In this document: piece by piece, positions 54,101-64,000 of the stretch
How positions within the stretch are numbered: the stretch's first letter is position 1
Layout: each line of letters starts with the position of its first letter
Assembly: GCF_029227915.1 (NCBI RefSeq)
Contig: NC_079884.1
Span: forward strand, 7,192,001-7,256,000
Length of the DNA stretch: 64,000 bases
Source of the DNA: Hydractinia symbiolongicarpus
Lineage: Eukaryota; Cnidaria; Hydrozoa; Anthoathecata; Hydractiniidae
Direction of reading: 5' to 3'
The notes under the pieces: model-generated
What the model was told of the DNA's origin: nothing
Seen by the model: only the letters and a program-made list of their open reading frames with translations
Database searches by the model: none
Program-made: the position numbers and the translations under genes

Positions 54101-57100
54101 ACAAGTTTTTTAGATACAAGTGTTGGTTTTCCGTTTCGTATTGAAATCTAAAGAAAACCTGCTCTAGCTAGCTAAGCTTTCTTCGATTCGAGGATATTTA
54201 TATTGCGTATCTTTACGATAAAAAAAGACACTGAAAAGATGCTGGATACGCGCCTGTGTTTTTTTTTAAGTTTCTCTGGCCTTTTTCCCTGCTGTTTAGC
54301 TTGTGGGCTAAAAACAGACATTTAATGTTTCTTTCTGATTTTTAAAACCTCACATTGATTACATAATAACTTCTTCCCTTAAGATACACCGCTTTTAATT
54401 TTGTTTAGCAATATTGGTGCAGCATGGTAAGGTTTAGTGATACAAAACCTTTACAAACAAGGTACAAATCAATGAGGACAAAGTTAACACCTTTTATTTT
54501 TATTTATTTTATTCTATTTTTTTAATTCAGGTCACAATAGTTCAAGTGGTGGTTCAAGACCAATTGGCATTGGCTTGTTAAAGGCATGGAATGAGCTGAA
54601 TGATAATGAAGAGCTGCTGATTAGATTGATAGCGTCAAAAAAACTGCTCATACAGTTACTTAACAGTCAAGAATTAGAAGATGAAAAGAACCTTGAACTT
54701 TTGACAATATTTTCAAAAGTTTGTGAAATTGAACGCAGTCAAAATAAAATCGCTATTTTAGCTCTTCTTCACGATTGCAAGTACATAAATTTGTGTTTAA
54801 AAAAAAGCCTGGTGGTATGGGGATCAACTAAAACAATGACTAATAAGATGAAGATAGCAACTTCGTTGGTAACATTGATTAATGTCTACTTCAGGAGCTT
54901 TCCATCTCGTTACATGGATATGCCCTTAGATGCACTAGATTTGTTTGTGAGTGAGAATTTGGAAAAAGAAAGTGATCTTGTCGCCCAGGTTTGTTACAAG
55001 TTTATTTGTCTGGTAATAACTTCATGAGACACTATACATCAAAAGTATTTTTATGCGTTGTTCACACTAGCCGCTTAAGCCTAAGTGCTAACTCAGCACT
55101 CCTTTAGTTAACATCCTTACTTGGTGGGTTTTTATCAAAATTTAAAACAAAAATAAAATAAAATTATGTGTAACATGTTATTTGACATATCTTCTTCTCA
55201 CAGAAAAGTCTGAATTTCAGCTCTAAATGTGCCTGACATTTGGCAAAATCTCAACCTCAGTGTTATTATAACAATATACATAAAGTCTTAAAAGTTATGT
55301 TGCAGAATTGAAATAAATAAGTCGAAACTTGTTTATTCGCAGAGAATAATATTTGTGGAATTCTTCGGAAGTGTCAATTTCTCTATAAAAATAGCTGTAT
55401 TCTGTCTGTTCGCAAGAAACACGTCATAGAACGGGTACACGAAATAGCGTGTAATTTAAAGACCCCGACCCCGTGGACTTTTTCACGGGTTAACGACTAG
55501 AATGATAATACAACACCAAAACTTCTTTCGTTAACCTGAAGTGATGTTTACGAATTACTTTCTATTCCGCATATTTTTCTTTAAAAATATTACCTAGGAT
55601 AAAAGCTTAAAATGTGACAAAAAATAGCAAGAGCATCCCAAGAAAAGCTATGAATCGTTTGAAAGAGCCTTTACATGGCAAGCCTATTTACCACTAAGAC
55701 TAATAAACAAACGATTGAAACGGTAGATACATGCTAATATACCATTGTATCATATGGATAGAGTTTTTCTCGAACTGTGATTGGCTAATCTACACGAAAT
55801 ATATGCTAAGTAGTTGCCCGTGGAAAATCTACGGGTTCGCCCGTTCTTTATATTTACCCGTCGCAACAAAGCGGATAAAAATATATCGCATTTGATATTC
55901 GTGTTTCCGTAACATCATTTTCTAACTCAGAGGGGGTCCGCTCAGAGACAGACAGACGAGGCTATTATTATAGAGATACTAGTCGATAAGGCCCGTGGAA
56001 AAATCCCCTGAGGCAGGATAAAAATTTTGATGACGTCAGCAACCTATCCATTAAAAATTTAGAATTTTTGTTTTCACGTTTTCTCTATTGTGTAGAGATT
56101 TTAGAAATTTGTGTACCTGTTGCCTTCATCGTATAGATCTTGAAACGATGATGAGATATTAAGGTTTGAATTTTTTGATGACGTCATCAACCCGTCCATT
56201 CCGAAACGGATTTGGGGACCCAGGTTTGGGAAACTTACCCAAATTGATTCCAGGTGGTCCCTAGTTACCCACGCGTTAAAAAATCATGGACGTCACCACC
56301 TCGTTTCCAAGTTATTTGGCCTCAAAGTTTCAGGTGCATTGTAATGGCTTCATTAATTTAATATAGGATATTGGCGTGAAAGTAGTGTTATTTTCGTCAC
56401 GTCGTAACGTCAGAAAATTTAACATATTAGACATGCATTTTTCGACAACATCAAAGGAAAATGAAGACATCCACTTTGCCTGTCACAGACAGACAGACAC
56501 ACCTAGAGTATTATTATATTATTTTTATTCTCTACGGAGAAACGAGTGCAATTTTTAATTATTTTTCAATTTTATAGTGCAAAAAGCTGATATTTTTCAG
56601 ACAGTTTGAAATAGCGTGCAAAAAAGCTGATATTTTTTCCTGATTGGATAATAACTCGCTTACATTATTATTTTGTTCAGACATAGTTATTGAAGAGAGG
56701 TGCCAGTGCTCTCCATCGTAGAGACTTAACTTAACTTTAGCTTAGTGAAGTTATATCTATAGCGCGTGAAGGAGTTTTGTTTTTAATATTATTGTTAAAC
56801 TTAACCTATTATACTTATTAAGCATACGTAAATATTTTTGCGAGATAATTTGCGAATTTATATTCTGTAGAATGTCGCGTGCGTGAAAACGAGGCACATC
56901 TTGGTTAATATATTTGCGATTAATATAAACACGGAGGAAGACAATGTTTTTAGAGATAAACAATTTAACTGCAAGAACGTCGAAAAATGACCAGATTTTT
57001 AAAGACGATAGTAAGAAAGTTACTGCAACTTACTCTCCTCATGAAAAGCAGACGAAAACAATAATATTACTAATTTGACAAAATATGTTTTCATGATGTG

Positions 57101-60100
57101 TCTGCAAGCACGAACAAGGAACTTCGAGACATGATGATTTACCAGCTATATTTGCTATAAAATTTGTGTTTGCATGATTTGCTATATAACAACAAAAGAA
57201 GCACTACTGGAATATGTAATATATTCGCTCAGGAGTTTTGTTCTCATATTGGTAAAGTTTTTTTCGTATTAGCTCGATGGTAAACTTTGTTGTGTTTTTA
57301 GAAAGAAACGGAAGACCTGTAGTTGTTATACTTTGTTGTTCATTAGTTTCTTCATTTGTTTACACAAAATTGAAGTTTCAAATAGCATTTGTGAAAAATA
57401 ACTCTTGCATAACAAACTTAACATTTTCCGTTCTCAAGTCATTTTAGTCGTTTGATTTAAACATAGTATTTTTTTTCTATTAACCATACTTTCTACAAGC
57501 TTTCAAAATTGTACTTCAACATATGTTTCGTTTTGTCAAAAAATATTAAAATACATTCTCCAACGTAGATAGTGTTTTTAAAGCAACAGTCAAAACCTAT
57601 TTTTTGTCAAAGTAAGATGTAAAGCAAGCTTAAAAAAAACCTCGAGACATTGAAGTGCGCTTAGCACAGTGAATAGTAGCTGAGCTCGTGCGTACTTGCT
57701 TTGCAGCAAAAAATTCTCACAGAACACTCATTGAATGAATAAACAAAATTCCAGCGGAACTCATGCGTAAGAGCAGGCAAAAAGCTTAAATGGAACTACT
57801 ATTTCTAAAACTCACAGCTGAATGGGTGTAACTTTCAGGAATTAATAAGATAAATATATAACAATAAAGTTTTAAAAAACATACAGGTTGTCAGTAATTT
57901 CCGGAAGATAACATTTATAAACATATTCATAGGAGAATTTTTAATCAAAAGTTAAGCATATTTATTACTTAGTTTTGGTGAATCCTTCTGTGTTTTCTTT
58001 TTTTCCCACTATACTGTATGAAATCAGCTTCGTGTAATTCTGTAGACATGATTCTTACAGAACTAATAGTTTAGCTTTCTTCAATTTCAGCCCTTGTAGT
58101 TGAAAATGTTCTTCTAAATGCTAGTATATAAAGTGAAACTTTCTTCAAGTTTCTTCCTTTCGGGCTCTTCTTATCTTTCCTGACTGCTACTCGCCATCGC
58201 AAAATCAATATGCATTCTCCTTTTTCAAAACAAATAAAAAAAATAAAAAAGATCATTCATGACACACAAAAACAGGTCACTTAGCTGAATTTTATATGTA
58301 CTTACAAAGTTTGCTAAAAAGTACCTCATTTTCGTGCCAAAAATCTAATCAAAAATTAAATTCGGGAAAGGTTTATTAAACAATCAGTTACTAAGTATGT
58401 CAATTTAAAATGAATTATGCTCGGTTTACATGATAAACTAGTTATCGCACAGTGCGGAGAAAAATATCGTCATATTTTCTTCGTTTTTTAGTTGTCGTAT
58501 ATTTCACAGGAGAACATAATAAACTCAAAATGTATTTCCGATATTTTAATTAAAATTAATTTTGTAAATAATGCAAATAAGCAAACCATTATTCACTACT
58601 TGTTGCTAAATTTACTAATTTTCTAATAACTAATGTCTTTTTCATGTTATCTGATATTTTGGCATGTATATTTCGCGCAACGAAAATGGATGTGGAAATA
58701 GGTCTATTTAATCTCGCAAAAACATAAAGTTTACCACATTTATATTTTCAGAGTCACCTATTTATAATTTTCCCTTTAGGTGAATGCACTCACTTTAGCT
58801 AGGAAAGAAGCGCTAAAAAAGACACAAATTCCATTTCAAAGGCGTCTTCAAGTAGAATTCACAAATGAGGCCCCTCCTGACGATTTCAGGGACATTCCAG
58901 TTGTTCCTGATGTCAATGATATACGTCGCGAAGAGAAGCCTTACCTTCGACCACTCAAATCACATGGAAAATACTCTGATGGTGAAGAATATTTGGATGT
59001 TCAATTTCGACTATTACGAGAAGATCTAGTGTGTCCACTTCGCGAAGGTGTGCAAGAAATAATTAACGATGTTCCTCAAAGAGATAGAAAACATGCCCTG
59101 CACATCTACAAAAACGTAGAAGTTTTGTCTCCTTTTTGTACGAATAGAGGCATGGTTCATCTTGTCCATTTTGACTCGAAGTACACAAAACATGTATGTT
59201 GGAAAAACTCAAAAAGGCTTCTTTCTAAAAATTTGGTTTGTTTAAGTAAAGATAAATTTGAAACAATGATCTTTGCAATCGTAGCTGATAGAGACCCAGA
59301 TGATCTTACAGAGGGGTTTGTATGCTTAAGATTTGTGGATGGACTTGAAGCTAAAGATTATTTTGAAAATGAAGAAATAATTGAAATGGTCGAGAGTCCA
59401 GCGTATTTCGAAGCATATAGGCACGTGTTAAATACAATGAAAGAATTTGACGCAGATGATGTTCCAATGAAGAGATACATAGTTGATGGTGACTCTGATG
59501 TTAAAACTCCTGCGTACCTTCGACGTAGGGATGTTCTTGATCCAAAATATAACTTACGAAGTTCTTTAGGAATCAAGAGACTAGTCAGCATACTTGATGA
59601 TCATGCATGGCCTAAACACTATCACACTGATCTAAACAAATCACAATTTAATGCATTTAAACATGCACTCACTAAAGAATTTGCAGTTATCCAAGGTCCA
59701 CCAGGTACTGGAAAAACACATGTTGGTGTTCGAATAGCAGATGCTTTGCTGCAAAACGAGGAGGCTCGAAATGTAGATCAAAAGGCTCCAATTTTGGTTG
59801 TGTGTTTCACAAATCATGCTTTGGACCAGTTTCTTGGTGGTATCATTAAGTTTGGACACCCTGATGTTATACGCGCTGGCGGACGGGCAAGTGAAGAAAT
59901 GAAGAAATATTCACTACGCGAAACCGCACATAATTGTAAGTTTCTGCTAGAAGCAAAACACAAATCCAATAAGGAAAGAAATGATCTTATGGAAATTCTG
60001 AATGATCTGTCAGGGGAAGTAGAAAAATGTCGAGCTAGATTGAGGTCAGGAAGTTTAGTGCATTTCGACAAATTGCAAGGCTTTATGAAAGAAGAACACC

Positions 60101-63100
60101 AATCTTTTTTTAACAACTTGGACAAGCATTGCAGGAGCTTAAAGATATCTATCTTTGATATATTTCTGGACCTATTAAAAATACCCATTGAAAACATCAA
60201 AGCCTTTAAACTAGAATATATCGCTGACGACGTTAAGACAGGTGAAAGCAACTACGAAGAAGGTAAATTTGCTGAAGCGGAAGTAGAGGTGGAAGTAGAG
60301 GGAGAAGGACAAGCTCTTGTAAAACAATGGGCTGTTAATCCTAGTGAATACAAGGTCACAAACATGGAACATAAAAAGAAGCGGAAGGTCCAATTATATC
60401 CAAAAAATATATCGTAGTCGACAGTGACGGCTTTAAAGTTGTTCAGCCTCCCCTTCAAGAAAGAAAAAGGCGAATAAATGATTTGCTTCGAAATTACGAC
60501 CCAATGTCAGCTGAAGAGGCTCATAACGTAGACAATCCTTGGAAGCTTTCTATCAAGAACAAATGTCGCTTGTATAAATATTGGCTACATAGGCTATACG
60601 ACCAGATAGATGACATATATAGAAACAAGGCTGAAGTATTTGAAGATCTTTGTGAACAAGTTAATGAACTCCAGAAAAAAGAAGATGAAATAAAGATGAA
60701 GAATGCTAGCATAATTGCCATGACAACCAGTTACGCAGCTAACAATCAAAAGATTCTCCAAAAGATTCAACCAAAAGTAGTGATAATCGAGGAAGCTGCC
60801 GAGGTTTTAGAAGGACATGTGTTAACATCATTAACAAGTGGTGTTGAGCATTTAATATTGATCGGTGACCATCAGCAGTTAAAGCCTAATCCTGCAGTTT
60901 ATGAGCTAGCTACACGTTATTCTTTGGAAGTGTCGTTGTTCGAAAGAACAGTGAATAATGGAATGGAATGTCATACCCTTAATGTACAGCACAGGATGCG
61001 ACCACAAATCTCCTTGCTTCTTCGACACATCTATCCGAAGCTAAAAAACCACAGCTCTGTAGAAAGATATCCAAATATTAAAGGTGTCGGGCAAAATGTT
61101 ATGTTTATCAATCACCATAAAAAAGAGGATCACGCGGAAGATATGAAATCAAAAGCAAATAAGCACGAAGCAGAATTTATTAAGGGACTTTGCTTATATT
61201 TATTGAAGCAAGGATATCAGCGAGATCAAATTACAATTCTAACAAGCTATGGTGGTCAATTGTTTCAAATGAAAAGTATTATGCCAAAAAAGGATTTTGA
61301 GGGTATAAGAATTACAACTGTCGATAACTTTCAGGGCGAAGAAAACGATATCATCTTATTGAGCTTAGTAAGAAGCAATGACCAAGGAAGCATTGGATTT
61401 CTGAAGACAAGCAATCGAATTTGTGTTGCATTGTCAAGGGCAAAACAGGGTTTATTTATTATTGGAAATTTCGACCTTTTGACAGAAAACAGCAAATTGT
61501 GGAAGAAGATCGTCGCAGATGCGAACATAAACAAAAGTTTTGGAACGTCAATGAAGTTGTATTGTCAAAATCATGTAAATACAATTATAAATGCAGAAAA
61601 CGCTGTGGAATTTTTAAAAGCCCCTGATGGTGGTTGCATGCGACCTTGTGGGTTTAGATTAGATTGTGGTCATGTTTGTGAGAAATCGTGTCATCCAATT
61701 GATCGGGAGCATGTAGAGTACATTTGCGATAAGCTTTGCCTTAAGGAAACGTGTCAAGAGCATAAATGCCAAAAGCGATGCCACCATAACGAGGAGTGCG
61801 GTTCATGTATTGCTGAAGTGGAGAGAATAGTACCAAAATGTGGACATCTTCAACAAATGCTGTGCAAGGATGACCCAAACGAGTTTGGTTGCTTAGCACA
61901 ATGTGAGAAAGTACTTAAATGCGGTCATCCGTGCAATTTATATTGTAAAGATAAATGCGAAACACAAGAGTGCCACGTTAAAGTTTTAAAAGTCTTGCCA
62001 TGTAAGCATTCCCAAAATGCAAATTGCTGTTCTGAAGTCTCAACTATTAAATGCAGAACTTCATGTACCACTAAACTAGATTGTGGGCATACATGTGGTG
62101 GAGCTTGTGGAGAATGTAGGCAAGGTCGACTTCACAAAAAATGCTTGCAAAAATGTGAGAAAATCCTTGTATGCTCACATCAATGCAAAAAGTCATGCGC
62201 AAGTAAATGTTTACCTTGTGTTTTGCAATGTCAGAACAAATGCGTTCATGGTAAGTGCAAGAAAAAATGTGGCGATGTTTGCTCACCTTGTGAAGAGCCA
62301 TGTACTTGGAATTGCAAACACGAGGCATGTCCAAATCTTTGTAGTGAGACATGCAATAGAAAGCCTTGCAACAGGCCGTGTGAAAAGAAGTTAAAATGCG
62401 ACCACCCTTGTATAGGATTATGTGGAGAAGTTTGTCCCCCTGCATGTCGTGTTTGCCAGAAAGACAAGGTAGAAGAAAATTTCTTTGGAGGTGAAAATGA
62501 AAATTCAGCACGATTTGTTGTTCTTGAAGATTGTCAACATTTCTTTGAAGTAAAAGGACTAGACAAATGGATGGAACAAGATAATAGAGACGATGGTAAA
62601 GTAAAGATGAAAGAATGTCCGCGTTGCAAAACCATCATTCGCAAGAGTTTAAGATATGGAAATATTGTAAAGAATACATTGAAAGATGTGAATCAAATAA
62701 AGAAGATTATTGAGAATGAAAGTTCTGATTTAGATGTCGTTAAAGAAAAGGCATATCAAAAATGTCGTGACATAAATAATTTGATTGAAACAGTTACAAG
62801 ACAACATCCTCCAGAGCTAAATGTTGCCATAAGCAGTGCCTTAAAAAGAGATAACAATATCAACACCTATCTTCGTAATTTAAAACGCAATGTTGATGAC
62901 AATAGCAAGAGCAGCGCATCTGAACTTGCAACACAATTAGCAAATTGCTTCCCAGGAATTGGAAATGTGAACGCTTTATTTCATCAAGTTACTTTACTAG
63001 AGATGTTATGGGAAATGAGAAGAGAGGTTTTGGAAAACGAAAATTTGCAAAAAGATAAGCACACTATCTTAGAAGGTATGGTTGATTTGGAAGGCTTTGT

Positions 63101-63671
63101 TATAACTAAAAGGATAAGCGGACAACAACTTAGAGATGCCACTGAAGAGCTTGAAAGAAAGTATGCTTATATTAGCGTAATTGCTTCTGCAACTGAATTG
63201 AATACATTGGAGAAGCGCATTGAGATGTATAAGGGAACAAAGAAAGGTCTAGATACTAAACAGCAAATGATGGCAAGTAGTGGAGAAAAATTGCAGCGAA
63301 TGAAGGTAGAGCTAGAAAGAAAGGAGAAATTGAGCAAGTCGAGAATTAAAGAAATAAAATGTCATGTTGAAGAAATTAACAAAAAATTTAGGAAAAAAGG
63401 GATAGCCAAACACAGAATATTACCTGTAACTGCGAGTGTATTTGGGAAAGGGCGTTGGTACAAGTGTTCAAACAATCATTTTTACGCAATTGATCAACGC
63501 GAAGAAGCAATCAAAGCTGCGAAATGTCCAGAATGTTCGAAAATTATTGGTGCACGAAATCACGCATTGCTTTCCAGGCATAAAGGTGCTTCACATTTCC
63601 GAATGCGACGACCTAGGATGAGGACGCTTACGAGAAAAGGCATTACGGAAAGAACAAGGTCAGAAAAGTAA
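51177..63671 (+). CDS. ZNFX1: ZNFX1-type RNA helicase with NF-X1 and RZ zinc fingers
   Basis: Exons are 51177-51567, 54531-54988, 58780-60262 (or to about 60375) and 60418-63671. With a 155-base intron this gives 1861 residues (human 1918). Residues 1-130 are RGG/RGR-rich and 131-283 a helical armadillo-like domain. From 284 an SF1 UPF1-like helicase follows: IQGPPGTGKTHVG (about 588), VVCFTNHALDQF, VVIIEEAAEV (about 900), LIGDHQQLKP, QHRMRP, TVDNFQGEENDI and VALSRAKQG (about 1117). NF-X1-type fingers (RLDCGHVCEKSCHP, LKCGHPCNLYC, LDCGHTCGGAC, LKCDHPCIGLC) span about 1183-1460. A coiled region then leads to an RZ finger, GRWYKCSNNHFYAID ending CPECSKIIG (about 1791-1823). Vertebrate ZNFX1 senses viral double-stranded RNA; nematode ZNFX-1 acts in Z granules for small-RNA inheritance. 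The frame changes near 60.3-60.4 kb. All catalytic motifs are intact. Confidence 0.95.
51349..51528 (+). repeat. 60-bp coding minisatellite, three copies, in ZNFX1 exon 1
   Basis: Three nearly identical 60-base units each encode GSNDRRGIGGSRGNNGRGGR. They differ at only a few bases (the third has K for the second R). Copy-number change would alter the RGG count without breaking the frame. Confidence 0.9.
52984..53370. repeat. Two diverged hairpin-family repeats in ZNFX1 intron 1
   Basis: Copies at about 52984-53085 and 53265-53370 share CCTCA-CCC-(A)GGG-TTTTG-TTTTT-A-ATCAA-GC(T/C)-GG-GGC(A)AAAAA and a downstream GTAATGCGATT or GTGATGCGATT. They relate to the 50.4-kb hairpin. The rest of the intron (51.57-54.53 kb) is AT-rich with no recognised gene. 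Confidence 0.5.
55925..56365 (+). repeat. Interspersed repeat family R1, copy 3 (in ZNFX1 intron 2)
   Basis: It shares GGCTATTATT-TAGAGATACTAGTCGA and TAAGGCCCGTGGAAAAA with the 6.7-kb copy. It also contains two TGATGACGTCA palindromes (about 56028 and 56167), a CTGTTGCCTTCAT-GTATAGAT unit and a CAGGTGGTCCCTAGTTACCC block also seen, inverted, at 2.6 kb. The rest of intron 2 (55.0-58.78 kb) has no recognised gene. Confidence 0.6.
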
Positions 63672-64000
63672 ACGTGGGGCCGTGTTTATATTGTAACTTT
63701 TCTTAAGTATTACGTCCTCTTTTGAAAAAGTGCCAAAAACTATCTAAAAACTAAAGTTTTTGTTCTTCTTTCAGTTTAGAAAGTAGCAACTGTTGTAGAT
63801 TTTGCCTCATATTTGTGTTTTGTTAATGTTTTTTTTAAAACTTACTAAGATCGGGCGATGGACGATTCATTACTTTTTGAGCTTTTTTTCAAATTGTTGG
63901 GTGATACATAATTAAATTTGGTGAATTTGATTTATCGAATGCCACATATTTGATCGTGTATCACATATTTCTTATTTCAACTTGTCGAATTTGAGTTCGA
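63672..64000. other. ZNFX1 3' flank
   Basis: Presumed 3' UTR and downstream DNA. No canonical AATAAA signal was spotted and no further gene is visible. Confidence 0.4.

Noticed and set aside
60389-60418. A 30-base GT...AG stretch in ZNFX1 that might be a micro-intron
   Set aside because: Thirty bases is a multiple of three, so removing it does not repair the frame; it is also too short for a normal intron.
62071-62511. Long minus-strand frame opposite the ZNFX1 zinc fingers
   Set aside because: Antisense of a strongly conserved coding exon; the cysteine codons (TGT/TGC) keep the opposite strand open.

Overview
The window is AT-rich genomic DNA from an intron-bearing animal. Four genes can be read end to end with GT-AG introns: an LRRC23 orthologue (minus strand), a stomatin, ribosomal protein S18 and the RNA helicase ZNFX1 (all plus strand). 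The mix of these genes with Penelope-like and Helentron remnants, decayed CARF/ALS2CR8-PHD and DUF3504 genes, and hairpin repeats starting GTCCCCAGGG fits a cnidarian, perhaps a medusozoan. That placement is an inference from gene and repeat content; no taxonomic marker was searched.

Layout. 0-3 kb: a decayed DUF3504/KIAA1958-like tyrosine-recombinase-type gene and an interspersed repeat. 3.3-8.7 kb: a multi-exon gene built of at least three copies of a domain of about 115 residues that I cannot name. 9.5-18.4 kb: an accessory block with a P2X7-ballast-like cysteine motif fragment, a Penelope-like retroelement with GIY-YIG remnants, and a Helentron (PIF1-type helicase plus endonuclease) split by a 4.4-kb DNA transposon. 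That transposon ends in inverted clusters of a CCTAAGTCC motif and carries a decayed transposase-like gene on the minus strand. 18.4-21.7 kb: no gene recognised. 21.75-27.73 kb: LRRC23 in ten coding exons. 30 kb: an intronless RCC1-repeat pseudogene. 32.9-33.3 kb: a 128-bp tandem repeat. 33.6-35 kb: a decayed CARF-domain plus PHD-finger gene. 39.3-42.4 kb: stomatin. 44.4-48.2 kb: RPS18. 51.2-63.7 kb: ZNFX1 with an RGG-rich amino terminus built on a 60-bp minisatellite.

The four intact genes do not form a pathway. RPS18 is core translation machinery, LRRC23 is a radial-spoke protein of motile cilia and sperm flagella, stomatin is a membrane scaffold, and ZNFX1 is an RNA helicase linked to antiviral sensing in vertebrates and small-RNA inheritance in nematodes. 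The least explained items are the repeated-domain gene at 3.3-8.7 kb, the nested transposon, an open C-terminal-looking segment inside RPS18 intron 3, and the frame change inside ZNFX1, which is either a one-base lesion or an unrecognised 155-base intron.
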